Source: Rhizobium sp. AQ_MP (GTDB lineage Bacteria; Pseudomonadota; Alphaproteobacteria; Rhizobiales; Rhizobiaceae). Taken from it: a stretch of 64,000 nt of DNA. The DNA is taken from NCBI RefSeq assembly GCF_014237835.1, contig NZ_JACJVI010000001.1:496001-560000 (forward strand). Reading direction: 5' to 3'. Position numbers and translations under genes: made by a program. Shown here piece by piece: positions 1 through 9,657 of the stretch. The notes under the pieces were generated by a model. It worked only from the letters and a program-made list of their open reading frames with translations. It was not told where the DNA came from and made no database searches. Numbering within the stretch: the stretch's first letter is position 1; every line of letters begins with the position of its first letter.

Positions 1-2306
1 TTGCTGATGGTGGAGACATAATCGGACGGACTGTCTGCACTCATGGCATCGGCCAGCGCCTTCATGGCAGCTTTGACGTCCGGCCACCTCGCTTTTGGTT
101 TGAGCGGGGCCACCACATGCAGACCCTTGCCGCCCGAGGTCTTGACGAAACCCGTGAGCCCGAGATCTTCGAAGCGTTGACGCACCTCGAAGGCTGCCCG
201 GATGACACGCTCCCACGTGACGCCGGGGCCGGGATCAAGGTCGATGTTCACCATGTCCGGGCGCTCCAGATCGCCAGCCCGAGAGCCCCAAGGATGAATT
301 TCAAGAGCTGCACCCTGAACGAGGGCAAGCAACCCTGCAATGTCGCGGATACCGATCAAGGCCTCGTCGTCTGCGGGATCCCGGACCGTCATGATTTCCT
401 TTCGCATGCCACGCCAGCCGTGCTTCTGGAAGAAACAGGTCTTCTCATGGCCTTCAGGGCACCGCAGCAATGCGAGCGGGCGGTCAACGATGAACGGGGC
501 AATGCGAGGCCAGACCAGGGCATAGTAGTCGGCAAGCCCCTCCTTGGTCACGCCGGCCTCCGGCCAATAGAGCCGGTCGGGATGCGTAAGGTTGATCTCC
601 CGCCGGGCCGACTGCGCTGCAGCCAGCGTGCTCGTCTCGGTTGCTGCGGACCTCCTGGCGCTGCCGGCTTTAGCTCTGGTCGAGACCTTGTCCGCCGGCG
701 TTTCCAGCACCACTTCGCTCGCGACCTTGTCTTCGCGAATCCCGCGGAAAGAGGCGTGCCGCAGGTGGGCGTCGCCGGTCCATCCACGAAATTCGATTTC
801 CGCCACCAGCTCGGGCTTTACGAAAACGGCATCCTTTCGTTCGGCGCTTGTGAGCTTGTCTTTGAACGGGCTCTTGTCTTGCACGAGCGGCTGCAGCCGG
901 GCGAAGATCTTCCTGCTGAGCGTCTGGGTATAGCCGGTGCCGACACGTCCGACATGGCGAAGCCCACCTGCCTCGTGGACACCCATGATGAGAGAGCCAA
1001 TGGCGTCATTGGAAACGGAGGAGGGCAGATAGCCGCCGATGACGAGTTCCTGCCGGGCCGTGCATTTGGACTTCACCCAGTCCCGGCCACGACCGGAGCG
1101 GTAAGGCGCATCGGCGACCTTGGAAATGACCCCCTCAAGACTGAGGCGGCAGGCATGCTTCAAAACGAGATCGCCACTCTCGTCGAAATGGCTTGAATAC
1201 TTCAACGGCGGTTCGACATCCGAAATCAACGTTTCCAGCAGCGCCTTTCGATCCGAAAGAGACGCCCCGGTGAGGTCCTGCCCATCAAGATGCATGAGGT
1301 CGAAGATGTAATAGGTGAAGCGATCGTCGCGGCCGTCGCTGAGATCCTGCTGAAGCAGTGAGAAGTCGCTGCTTCCATTGCCGCCCTCGATCACGATCTC
1401 CCCGTCGAGCAGGGCCGTCCGCACGGGGAGCCCCTTGAGGGCGGTAACCAGAGATTTTCCGAAGCGGTCCGTCCAGTCCAGCCCCGTGCGCGTCAGAAGC
1501 TGCACCCGTCCATGCTCAATCCGCGCCTCGATCCGATAACCGTCCAGCTTGATCTCGTGCAGCCAGCGGTCGCCTTTCGGCACCCTCTTCACCAGGGTTG
1601 CGAGAGCCGGTGGCAGGAAATCGGGCAAGATGCCCAACTTGGCTCCAGGGATCGAGGCTTCTCGGTCCTTGGACGCGCTCCCGCGATGAGCCGGCTTCTT
1701 CTTCGTCGCGGTTTTGCGCGAGTTCCACACTTGGGCCTTGCTGTCGCCCTTGAGGCTTTCGATCGAACGACCGCTTTTCACCGAAAGCGGCTTCTCCTCG
1801 ACAATATCCGGATCACCCGGTTGGCGCGCGGCCTCGTCTTCGCCCTTGATCAGCAGCCAGTTTTCGCGCGTCTCGCCCTCTTTGCCGGCCATCCGAACGA
1901 GGTGCCAGTGTCCTGCGAGTTTCTCCCCCTTCAAGGCGAACTCCAGATGACCTTTCTTGTAGCCCTTGCGCGCATCTTGCAGGGGCTCCCATGTGCCGCG
2001 ATCTCAGACGATCACCTCGCCGGAACCGTATTGACCTGGTGGGATGACGCCCTCGAAGTCACCATAGGCGAGCGGATGATCCTCGACATGCACGGCCAGC
2101 CGCTTTTCGCCAGCCATAAGGCTCGGGCCTCGGGTGACCGCCCAGCTTTTCAACACGCCATCCATCTCCAGCCGGAAATCATAGTGCAGCCGTCGGGCTG
2201 CATGTTTCTGGATGACAAAGCTGTTTCCCTTGCCGCTTGCCTTGCCTGCCTTGGGTTCCGGCGTCGCTTTGAAATCACGCTTGCGGCGATATTCTGTGAG
2301 CGACAT
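1..2306 (-). pseudogene. ligD: ATP-dependent DNA ligase LigD, interrupted by an in-frame stop and cut by the window edge
   Basis: LigD seals double-strand breaks in the bacterial Ku-dependent end-joining pathway. The minus-strand reading starts at ATG 2306-2304 with a 3'-phosphoesterase domain (ARRLHYDFRLEMDG). At 2006-2004 a TGA replaces the residue after GEVIV, where relatives have Trp. The same frame continues at once with DRGTWEPL and stays open to base 1. It then encodes the ligase domain, with the adenylation motif EIKLDGYR (Lys codon 1548-1550), and the polymerase/primase domain (KTSGGKGLHVVAPL near 110-145), so the order is PE-LIG-POL. The C-terminus lies outside the window. ku lies directly upstream, 2 bases away. 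The stop may be a true nonsense mutation, a sequencing error or read-through; a 100-residue phosphoesterase fragment could still be made. Confidence 0.9.
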
Positions 2307-2308
2307 GA

Positions 2309-3151
2309 TCAGCTGGCCTTCTTCTGCTTTGCCGCAGAAGCTGGCGTTGCCTTCCGCTTCGCAGCCGGCCTTTCATCTGCAGCACCAGCACTTTTGCGCA
2401 GCGCATCGAGCAGGCTGGTCACGTTCTCCGGTTTCCGTTTCGGCAGCTTCTTCGGCTTCCGGCCGGCAATTTTGGCCTTGACCAGCTCGGTCAAGGCAGC
2501 CTCGTAGCGGTCTTCGTACTGGCTGGGGTCGAACTCACCCATTTTCGTGCCGATGATATGCCGTGCGAGGTCCAGCATTTCCTTGTCGATGCGGATCTTG
2601 GATATACCGGAGAAGCTTTCGGCGGAATCGCGAACCTCATAATCGTAGTTGAGCGTCGTCGCGATGAGGCCTCGGCCTAGCGGCCGCACCAGCACATTTC
2701 GAACTCTGCGAAACAAGACGGTTCTGGCGAGCGCCGCGACACCTTTCGCCTCCATCGTCTCCCGGATCAAGTCATAGGCTTCTGCCGATTGCCGATCGGC
2801 TGGTGCCAGAAAATACGGTCGCTCCAGGTACAGGGTGTCGATGTCGTCGCAAGTCAAAAAGGTCGAAAGCTCCAGACGCTTGTCGCTCTCTGGGACCGCG
2901 TCGCGGATTTCCTCCGGCTCAAGGATCACCGTTTGGCCGTCGGCTGTGTCGTAGCCCTTTACCAGATTGTCCTTGTCAACGCTTCGGCCCGTGTCGCTGT
3001 CCACGTATTCCCGGCGGACGCGGTGGCCCGTACTCCGATTGATGATGTGGAAGGCCATACGTTCCTGGGCGTTGATCGCCGAATAGAGGGCAACAGAACA
3101 TCCGAGGTCGCCGATCGAGAGATGCCCTTTCCAGATCGCTCTTGCGCTCAC
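2309..3151 (-). CDS. ku: Ku-type DNA end-binding protein for non-homologous end joining
   Basis: Bacterial Ku forms a homodimeric ring on broken DNA ends and recruits LigD. The protein opens with SARAIWKGHLSIGD, the usual start of bacterial Ku, has the core beta-barrel region (CDDIDTLYLERPYFLAP) and ends in a Lys/Ala-rich tail (KRKATPASAAKQKKAS) typical of DNA-contacting Ku tails. I chose GTG at 3151-3149 (280 residues) because AGGAG lies 6 bases upstream and the family normally starts only a few residues before RAIWKG; a TTG at 3229 would add 26 atypical residues. It is the first gene of a ku-ligD unit. Confidence 0.9.
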   Translation of the reverse strand: MSARAIWKGHLSIGDLGCSVALYSAINAQERMAFHIINRSTGHRVRREYVDSDTGRSVDKDNLVKGYDTADGQTVILEPEEIRDAVPESDKRLELSTFLTCDDIDTLYLERPYFLAPADRQSAEAYDLIRETMEAKGVAALARTVLFRRVRNVLVRPLGRGLIATTLNYDYEVRDSAESFSGISKIRIDKEMLDLARHIIGTKMGEFDPSQYEDRYEAALTELVKAKIAGRKPKKLPKRKPENVTSLLDALRKSAGAADERPAAKRKATPASAAKQKKAS

Positions 3152-3548
3152 GCTCAACTCCTGTCGCTTTTCGGCGCAACGACGGGAGCTCCCCTTTGTT
3201 CCGAGCGTTGAGACGACAGGCAGATTCAATTATAACGATATTTTCTCATATTATTGATTGCGGCTTCAAGTATGGAGTTCATTAACCTTCAAGCAAGGAA
3301 TTAACCATAAAGATTGGCGGACACGTCGGAGTGGGACTCGATTGAGAGTTTCCTTCGGGCATGACGCCATCCCGTCGTACCGGTTCTGGTCCGGTCTGTA
3401 GTTCACATGGAGCAGTTCGACGAACTGGCAGTCCATGATGCGGACGGCAGGGTGATCGGGATCCCGCTACATCCAGTTTCGCATCTTTGACTGCGCGCAC
3501 GTCGAGCGACGGAAGGTCCGCCGCAACAGCGGACATAGTGCGGGGCGA
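3152..3548. promoter_or_regulatory. Divergent intergenic region between ku and the chemotaxis operon
   Basis: About 400 bases without a convincing gene. The part at 3230-3310 is AT-rich and contains two TTAACC words (3282-3287 and 3301-3306), resembling words upstream of the flagellin genes and rem, so it is the likely promoter area for the chemotaxis operon. A 27-codon frame at 3407-3490 has no ribosome-binding site and no recognised similarity. Promoter elements are inferred, not proven. Confidence 0.4.
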
Positions 3549-5201
3549 ATGACGGGTCAGGGGATGTCCACGGAGCGGGCGATGGGATCACAGGCTGGCA
3601 GCCTGCGCGACCGGCTGCGCTTTGCCGGTCTCGACGAGGCCCAGTGCGAGCTTCTACGCCAGAACCGCCATGTCCTTTCGCAACCCATGAAGACGGCCCT
3701 GCGAGATCTTTTCCAACGCCTCCAGTCCTCTCCTGATGCGGCGCGCGTCTTCACGAGCGAGCGGCAGTATGACCGGTTGCATGATCTTCTGTCATCGCAT
3801 TGGGATGTTCTGACCGACGCCCGTTTCGATGCGCTTTATGCCGAGCGGGTGAAGGTCCTCTCGGACAGTGAAAGCCGCATGGGTCTTGATCCTAGGTGGC
3901 ACGTTGCTGGCCACGCTGTGGTTCTCGAGCACCTCGTAACCAACGTCATCGGAGAGGCGGCCGGCACCAGCCTTCTCCCATCAAGCCGCCGCCGCCAGCG
4001 TGAAATCGCCGATCTGGTTGCAGCTCTTATCCGACTGGTGATGGTCGACGTCGAGATTTCCGTATCACTGCGCTTCAATGAGTTGCGGCTCAAGCATCAT
4101 CGTGATCTCGCCGCCCAGCGCGAGCAGGATCGTGCCGAATTCGAAAGCGTTTTCCGCCCCGTCGTCGATGCACTTGCCTCAGGCGATCTGACGGCCAGGA
4201 CTGCAGAGGACGTGCCTGAGGCCTATGCCGATCTTGCAGGACGGATGAACGAGGCCATCGAGCAGCTCCAGAGGGCTTTCATCTCATCCGAGGACAGGCT
4301 CGCCTTTGCCGGCAAAGCCACGGCTCGCATGGCCGAAGCCTCCCGTGATTATGCGGGGCGCGCCGAAACCCAGTCGGGAATGCTTGACGAGACCAGCCGC
4401 GCACTCCAGGACCTCACCACCAGCGTGCGTGAGAGCGCGGGCGAAACGAAGCGTGCGGAAGCCACCGTTGCGGCGACCCGCTCGTCAGTCGAATCAAGCG
4501 GCGAGGTTGTGGGACAGGCCATCTCTGCCATGGCCGACATTGAAGCTTCCGCCGAGCAGATCGGCCACATCATCGGGGCGATCGATGAAATTGCCTTCCA
4601 GACAAATCTTCTGGCCCTCAACGCAGGGATCGAGGCTGCGCGCGCGGGCGACAGCGGGCGGGGTTTTGCCGTTGTAGCCCAGGAAGTCCGGGCCCTTGCC
4701 CAACGGTCGGCGGATGCGGCCCGGGAGATCAAGACGCTGGTTGCCACGACCAAAAACCAGGTTGAAGCCGGCGTAGAGATGGTCGCAAAGACGCAGGGCG
4801 CCATTGCAGACATTGTGTTCCAGGTGGGCGACATCAGCGGCACTGTGTCCGACATCGCCGCCCGGACGGATCGGCAGGCCAGTGAGCTCGCCGGTATCGC
4901 CGGAACGGTCGCGGCCCTGGGTGCCGACATCGGAAACACGGCTGCAGTCGCTCGGCAGTCCAGCGAAGGGACCGACGACCTGCACAAGGTCATCCTCGAA
5001 CTGGGGGCGACGATCCGCGAGTTTCACATCGAGCGCCAGACGCGCGCGCCAAAGACGGCGTCGAGCCTCGTCCAACCGGCTCGCCAGCGCGAACCGGCAG
5101 CTTTCGCACCGCTCGCAGTGGCTCCGAATTTGAATGAGGATCTGGATGACGAATCCACCGATTTCGGCTTCCCGGTGCACATCGCCGGGCTCGGAAGATG
5201 A
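3549..5201 (+). CDS. icpA: Cytoplasmic globin-type chemoreceptor (IcpA)
   Basis: Soluble methyl-accepting chemotaxis protein heading the che operon; it signals to CheA through CheW. No membrane segment is present. Residues about 20-180 match the globin-coupled sensor fold ([17 protein letters not shown], then [14 protein letters not shown]). The heme-proximal His of the usual HxRIGL motif is replaced (ESRMGL, Glu about 108), so ordinary heme binding is doubtful. A HAMP-like segment covers about 200-245, and the conserved signalling hairpin ([35 protein letters not shown]) lies near 340-385. There is no C-terminal CheR-docking pentapeptide. The start is uncertain: ATG 3549 has GGGG 3 bases upstream, and ATG 3582 (GGAG, 6-base spacing) is a good alternative. 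S. meliloti IcpA occupies the same place. Confidence 0.88.
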   Translation: MTGQGMSTERAMGSQAGSLRDRLRFAGLDEAQCELLRQNRHVLSQPMKTALRDLFQRLQSSPDAARVFTSERQYDRLHDLLSSHWDVLTDARFDALYAERVKVLSDSESRMGLDPRWHVAGHAVVLEHLVTNVIGEAAGTSLLPSSRRRQREIADLVAALIRLVMVDVEISVSLRFNELRLKHHRDLAAQREQDRAEFESVFRPVVDALASGDLTARTAEDVPEAYADLAGRMNEAIEQLQRAFISSEDRLAFAGKATARMAEASRDYAGRAETQSGMLDETSRALQDLTTSVRESAGETKRAEATVAATRSSVESSGEVVGQAISAMADIEASAEQIGHIIGAIDEIAFQTNLLALNAGIEAARAGDSGRGFAVVAQEVRALAQRSADAAREIKTLVATTKNQVEAGVEMVAKTQGAIADIVFQVGDISGTVSDIAARTDRQASELAGIAGTVAALGADIGNTAAVARQSSEGTDDLHKVILELGATIREFHIERQTRAPKTASSLVQPARQREPAAFAPLAVAPNLNEDLDDESTDFGFPVHIAGLGR

Positions 5202-5337
5202 GGGGATTGTTTACCACCATGCGCTACACAAGAAGGCTAAGGGCGGGAATTTCGGCGATCAATTCGGGAGAATGGTTCTCCCGGGATCCAGCGATGGATC
5301 AGGACGCTGCAGCCTCGGGACACAAGGATAGAAAGTA

Positions 5338-5637
5338 ATGGCAAGTAAGAAAGGCGAACAGAAGAGTCTGAAGCTGGCCGCAGTGTTGGACCTGAACGAG
5401 GCATCCAATCTCAAGGCCAATATTCTCTCGATGCGTGGTGCCCCTCTGACGATCGACGCGTCCGCCGTCGAGCGTGTTGGCGCGCAGTGCGTTCAGGTCC
5501 TGGTAGCTGCTGCCAAGGCCTGGGAAGCCGACAAGCACCCCTTCTCATACGGGAAGGCCTCCGAGGCTTTCCTCAAAACCCTTCAACTGATTGGCGTGAA
5601 CATCGATCATCTGCTCGCTAAGGAGATCCGGCAATGA
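5338..5637 (+). CDS. cheS: CheS, STAS-domain CheA-binding protein
   Basis: A 99-residue single STAS domain (LKLAAVLDLNEASNLKANIL, LTIDASAVERVGAQCVQVL). In S. meliloti the equivalent small protein, CheS, binds CheA and speeds drainage of phosphate from CheY1, the sink regulator. Here it sits between icpA and cheY1, the same position, and its stop overlaps the cheY1 start (ATGA). AAGGA lies about 9 bases before the start. The phosphorylatable Ser of anti-anti-sigma STAS proteins falls in DASAVERVG, so an antagonist-type role cannot be excluded by sequence alone, but context favours CheS. Confidence 0.85.
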   Translation: MASKKGEQKSLKLAAVLDLNEASNLKANILSMRGAPLTIDASAVERVGAQCVQVLVAAAKAWEADKHPFSYGKASEAFLKTLQLIGVNIDHLLAKEIRQ

Positions 5638-5999
5638 AGAAAAAAGTGCTCACCGTGGATGACTCCAGAACCATTCGAAACATGCTTCTGGTGACCCTCA
5701 ACAACGCAGGCTTCGAGACCATTCAGGCCGAAGACGGCGTCGAGGGCCTTGAAGTTCTCGAAGAATGCAATCCCGACGTGATCGTGACCGACATCAACAT
5801 GCCGCGTCTCGACGGGTTCGGCTTTATCGAAGGTGTCCGCAGGAACGAAAAGTATCGTGCGGTTCCGATCCTGGTTCTGACCACGGAAAGCGATGCTGAG
5901 AAGAAGAACCGCGCTCGCCAGGCCGGCGCGACGGGCTGGATCGTCAAGCCCTTTGATCCGACCAAGCTGATCGATGCCATTGAGCGTGTAACCGCCTAA
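5634..5999 (+). CDS. cheY1: Chemotaxis response regulator CheY1 (phosphate sink)
   Basis: A 121-residue stand-alone receiver domain. The acidic pocket is D9/D10, the phosphoacceptor is D53 in VIVTDINMPRLDG, the switch Thr is in VLTTES, and the conserved Lys is in WIVKPF. By position next to cheS and cheA it corresponds to the S. meliloti CheY1 that accepts phosphate from CheA and removes it, ending the signal, while CheY2 acts on the motor. The start overlaps the cheS stop by 4 bases, implying coupled translation. Confidence 0.92.
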   Translation: MKKKVLTVDDSRTIRNMLLVTLNNAGFETIQAEDGVEGLEVLEECNPDVIVTDINMPRLDGFGFIEGVRRNEKYRAVPILVLTTESDAEKKNRARQAGATGWIVKPFDPTKLIDAIERVTA

Positions 6000-6015
6000 G
6001 CCGGGAATTTCTCCT

Positions 6016-8283
6016 ATGGATATGAACGAAATCAAAGAGATCTTCTTCCAGGAGTGCGAGGAGCAGCTCGCAGAACTGGAATCCGGTCTTCTGAAAATGA
6101 ATGATGGGGATCGTGATCCGGAGACGGTCAACGCCGTGTTCCGCGCGGTTCACTCCATCAAGGGCGGTGCAGGCGCCTTCGGTCTCGATGACCTTGTTGC
6201 CTTTGCACACGTCTTCGAGACGACTCTTGATTGCGTTCGTTCCAACAAGCTGGAGCCCGGCCCGGAAGTCATGAAAGTGATGCTGAAGTCGGCCGACGTT
6301 CTGGCCGACCTGGTCAGTGCATCACGTGACGGTGGCAGTGTCGACGAAAGCCGCTCGAGCGGTCTGGTCAAGGAACTGGAAGCGCTGGCAAATGGTGAGG
6401 TGCCCGCGCCCTCCGCCGCGCCCGTGGCCGCTGCCAAACCCGCTCCCAAGGCTGCAGCACCGGCACCCGCGCCCGCAGCCGCTCCGACCGATGACAGCGG
6501 TTTCCAGCCGATCCCCTTCACCTTTGACGGCTTCGGCGGCGAAGACGAGGAAACCATTGTACCCTCGACCTTCGAGGTGACCTTCAAGCCGCGCCGCGAG
6601 CTTTATTCCAAGGGCAACGAAGCAGCCCTTCTTCTGCGTGATCTCTCCCGCCTCGGCGAAATGAGCATCAACTGCAACACTGACGACCTTCCGTCTCTCG
6701 AAGATCTCGATCCGGAGGCCGCCTACTTCCACTGGACGATCCAGATCAAGGCCGAGAAGGGCGAGGAAGGCATCCGTCAGGTCTTCGAATTCGCCGAGTG
6801 GGACTGCGATCTTGAGGTCAAGGTCCAGGAACAGGAAGCTGCCGCAACAAGCGAAGAGCTACCGATGATCCCGGTCCCATTCGACCTGTCGGCGCTTGAC
6901 GAAGGTCCCGAACAAGCCGACGAAGCCTCGGACGAAACAGTTGCCGCCGCCGTCGAGGCCGCAGGCACTGCATCAAACGTTATGAAGATGGCCGCCAGTG
7001 CAGCAAAGCCGGAGAAGAAGGAATCTCCAGCCGCCGCCGCAGCAGCAGCCGCTGCTGCGCAGGCCAATGCTGCCGCCGGTCAGACCATCCGCGTCGACCT
7101 CGACCGCGTCGACCGTCTGATCAACCTCGTCGGCGAGCTTGTTATCAACCAGGCGATGCTCTCGCAGAGCGTCATCGAAAACGACAACAACGGTACGTCA
7201 TCGATCAACATGGGCCTCGAGGAGCTGCAGCAGCTGACCCGCGAGATCCAGGACTCGGTCATGGCGATCCGCGCGCAGCCGGTAAAGCCCGTCTTCCAGC
7301 GCATGTCGCGTATCGTTCGCGAAGTGGCCGACATGGTCGGCAAGTCGATCCGCCTTGTTACCGAAGGTGAAAACACCGAAGTCGACAAGACGGTCATCGA
7401 CAAGCTGGCGGAGCCGCTGACGCATATGATCCGCAACGCGGTCGACCACGGCATCGAAAGCCCTGAAAAGCGTGCCGCTGCCGGCAAGAATCCGGAAGGC
7501 ACGGTCAAGCTGACCGCGAAGCACCGCTCGGGTCGCATCGTCATCGAACTGGTCGACGACGGTGCCGGCATCAACCGCGAACGCGTCCGCCAGAAGGCGA
7601 TCGACAATGATCTGATCGCAGCCGATGCCAACCTGACGGATGAGGAAATCGACAACCTGATCTTCATGCCGGGCTTCTCGACGGCCGACAAGATCTCGGA
7701 CATTTCCGGTCGCGGCGTCGGCATGGACGTTGTCAAGCGTTCGATTCAGGCCCTGGGAGGTCGTATCTCGATCACCTCGCGCCCCGGCCACGGCTCGACC
7801 TTCACCATGAGCCTCCCTCTGACGCTCGCCGTTCTCGATGGCATGGTGGTAACTGTCGCCGGTCAGACCCTCGTCGTGCCGCTCACCGCGATCGTCGAGA
7901 CGCTGCAGCCCGAGGCCCAGCACATTCATTCGTTTGGCGCCAATCAGCGGCTCATCTCGATCCGCAACTCCTTCTGCCCGCTGGTCGATGTGGGCCGGAT
8001 CCTCAACTTCCGTGCGTCTCAGGCCAACCCGATGGACGGCGTTGCCCTCCTCGTGGAGTCGGAAGGCGGCGGCCAGCGTGCACTGATGGTCGATGCCATC
8101 CAGGGCCAGCGCCAGGTCGTCATCAAGTCGCTCGAAGCCAACTACACCCATGTTCCGGGTATCGCGGCTGCGACCATCCTCGGAGATGGCCGTGTCGCTC
8201 TCATCCTTGACGTGGATGCCGTCGTCGCCGCCTCGCGCGGTCAGTCCCTCAAACAGGAAATGTCGTTAGCCGTCGCAGGGTAA
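6016..8283 (+). CDS. cheA: Chemotaxis histidine kinase CheA
   Basis: Central kinase of the chemotaxis complex (755 residues). The HPt domain carries the phospho-His in AVHSIKGGAGAFG (His46). Long Ala/Pro linkers flank the P2 region. The dimerisation helices start near TIRVDLDRVDRLINLVGEL. The ATP-binding domain has the N box (LTHMIRNAVDHGIE), G1 (DDGAGI) and G2 (GRGVGMDVV) motifs, and a CheW-like regulatory domain closes the protein. The linkers at about 125-160 and 335-350 are nearly pure Ala/Pro. It follows cheY1 by 16 bases and precedes cheW by 4 bases in one operon. Confidence 0.96.
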   Translation: MDMNEIKEIFFQECEEQLAELESGLLKMNDGDRDPETVNAVFRAVHSIKGGAGAFGLDDLVAFAHVFETTLDCVRSNKLEPGPEVMKVMLKSADVLADLVSASRDGGSVDESRSSGLVKELEALANGEVPAPSAAPVAAAKPAPKAAAPAPAPAAAPTDDSGFQPIPFTFDGFGGEDEETIVPSTFEVTFKPRRELYSKGNEAALLLRDLSRLGEMSINCNTDDLPSLEDLDPEAAYFHWTIQIKAEKGEEGIRQVFEFAEWDCDLEVKVQEQEAAATSEELPMIPVPFDLSALDEGPEQADEASDETVAAAVEAAGTASNVMKMAASAAKPEKKESPAAAAAAAAAAQANAAAGQTIRVDLDRVDRLINLVGELVINQAMLSQSVIENDNNGTSSINMGLEELQQLTREIQDSVMAIRAQPVKPVFQRMSRIVREVADMVGKSIRLVTEGENTEVDKTVIDKLAEPLTHMIRNAVDHGIESPEKRAAAGKNPEGTVKLTAKHRSGRIVIELVDDGAGINRERVRQKAIDNDLIAADANLTDEEIDNLIFMPGFSTADKISDISGRGVGMDVVKRSIQALGGRISITSRPGHGSTFTMSLPLTLAVLDGMVVTVAGQTLVVPLTAIVETLQPEAQHIHSFGANQRLISIRNSFCPLVDVGRILNFRASQANPMDGVALLVESEGGGQRALMVDAIQGQRQVVIKSLEANYTHVPGIAAATILGDGRVALILDVDAVVAASRGQSLKQEMSLAVAG

Positions 8284-8287
8284 TAGT

Positions 8288-8758
8288 ATGTCGTATGCGG
8301 TCAAAAACTTGGTCCAGGGAAGCCGGGAGCTCATCGCCTTCCGAATCGGCGATCAGGAATTCTGCGTAAACATCATGTCGGTACGTGAGATCCGGGGATG
8401 GACCCGGGCGACACCGCTGCCGCATTCCCCGCACTATGTCATGGGCGTCATCAATCTGCGTGGTGCCGTCCTGCCGATCATAGACCTGTCCCTGCGCCTG
8501 GGCATGAAGCCCGCCGAGCCGACTGCCCGCCACGTGATCATCGTGGCCCAGGTCAAGTCTCGGATCGTCGGTCTGCTTGTGGATGCCGTATCCGACATCC
8601 TCACGGTGACCGACGCGGATATCCAACCGACACCGGAGGTCTCGTCCGACCTCGAAAAACAATATGCCCGTGGCATTCTCGCCATCGACAAGCGGATGAT
8701 CTGTCTTGTTGAGCTAGGTGCACTTTTCAACGAAGCCGCCGAAAGCGAGGCTGCATGA
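8288..8758 (+). CDS. cheW: Chemotaxis adaptor protein CheW
   Basis: Links receptors to CheA at the receptor array. The 156-residue protein is one CheW domain: ELIAFRIGDQEFCVNIMSVREIR, the conserved VMGVINLRGAVLPIIDL loop that contacts the receptor, and VGLLVDAVSDIL. It lies directly after cheA and its stop overlaps the cheR start (ATGA at 8755-8758), so the pair is probably translationally coupled. Confidence 0.95.
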   Translation: MSYAVKNLVQGSRELIAFRIGDQEFCVNIMSVREIRGWTRATPLPHSPHYVMGVINLRGAVLPIIDLSLRLGMKPAEPTARHVIIVAQVKSRIVGLLVDAVSDILTVTDADIQPTPEVSSDLEKQYARGILAIDKRMICLVELGALFNEAAESEAA

Positions 8759-9657
8759 CCTTTGCAATGAGTACATCCCGTCAATCGGACGATGAAGTCC
8801 TGGCCAGCGGCGAATACCCGCTGACCCGACGGGATCTGAACGAGATTGCTGCCATGATCTATTCGGATGCGGGCATCGCGCTGAACGACAGCAAGGCTTC
8901 GCTCGTCTACTCGCGGCTGTCGAAGCACATCCGCAATCTCGGTCTTTCGGGTTTTCGCGCCTATTGCCAGCTCGTCGCATCGCCGGAAGGCGCGGCCGAG
9001 CGTCGCGAGATGCTGTCTCACCTGACGACCAATTTCACGCGCTTCTTCCGCGAGAACCATCATTTTGAACATCTGCGTGACGAGGTCCTCCCGGAGCTTG
9101 TCCAGCGGGCGAAATCCGGTGGTCGGGTCCGGATCTGGTCTGCCGCCAGTTCCGACGGCCAGGAGCCGTATTCGATCGCACTGACGGTGTTCCAGGCATT
9201 CCCGAACGTCCTCGACTACGACTTCAAGATCCTCGCGACCGACATTGATCCGAAGATCCTCGCTATCGCCCGCCAGGGTGCCTATGACGAGCAGGCGCTG
9301 GAAACCGTATCGCCTGCCATTCGCAAGCAATGGTTCAAGGAAGTCGAGATCAACGGCCGCCGCAAGTTCCAGGTTGATGATCGACTGAAGCGCCTGATCA
9401 CATACAACGAGCTGAACCTGATGGCCCAATGGCCGTTCAAGGGCAAGTTCGACGTAATCTTCTGCCGCAACGTCGTCATCTACTTTGATGAGCCGACCCA
9501 GATGCGCATCTGGACCCGGTTTGCAGATCTTCTGCCCGTCGGTGGACACCTCTACATCGGTCATTCCGAGCGTGTCTCAGGCGACTCCAAGAACGATTTC
9601 GACAATATCGGCATCACGACCTATCGCTATCTCGGCAAGAACGGAGGGCGCAAATAA
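8755..9657 (+). CDS. cheR: Chemoreceptor glutamate methyltransferase CheR
   Basis: Methylates receptor glutamates using S-adenosylmethionine, the adaptation step opposed by CheB. The N-terminal helical domain ([32 protein letters not shown]) is followed by the SAM-binding fold with [17 protein letters not shown] and [14 protein letters not shown]. It has 300 residues, with ATG at 8767 as an alternative start. It overlaps cheW by 4 bases and cheB by 1 base. Confidence 0.95.
   Translation: MTFAMSTSRQSDDEVLASGEYPLTRRDLNEIAAMIYSDAGIALNDSKASLVYSRLSKHIRNLGLSGFRAYCQLVASPEGAAERREMLSHLTTNFTRFFRENHHFEHLRDEVLPELVQRAKSGGRVRIWSAASSDGQEPYSIALTVFQAFPNVLDYDFKILATDIDPKILAIARQGAYDEQALETVSPAIRKQWFKEVEINGRRKFQVDDRLKRLITYNELNLMAQWPFKGKFDVIFCRNVVIYFDEPTQMRIWTRFADLLPVGGHLYIGHSERVSGDSKNDFDNIGITTYRYLGKNGGRK

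Noticed and set aside
117..1196. Long plus-strand open frame over ligD
   Set aside because: It lies opposite the ligase and polymerase domains of LigD, which have recognisable motifs; the plus-strand product has none.
1512..2507. 331-residue plus-strand frame opposite ligD and ku
   Set aside because: Antisense to two recognised genes and without family similarity; typical in GC-rich DNA.
3407..3490. 27-codon frame upstream of icpA (MEQFDELAVHDADG...)
   Set aside because: Codon use looks plausible, but there is no ribosome-binding site, no conserved feature and no link to the next gene.
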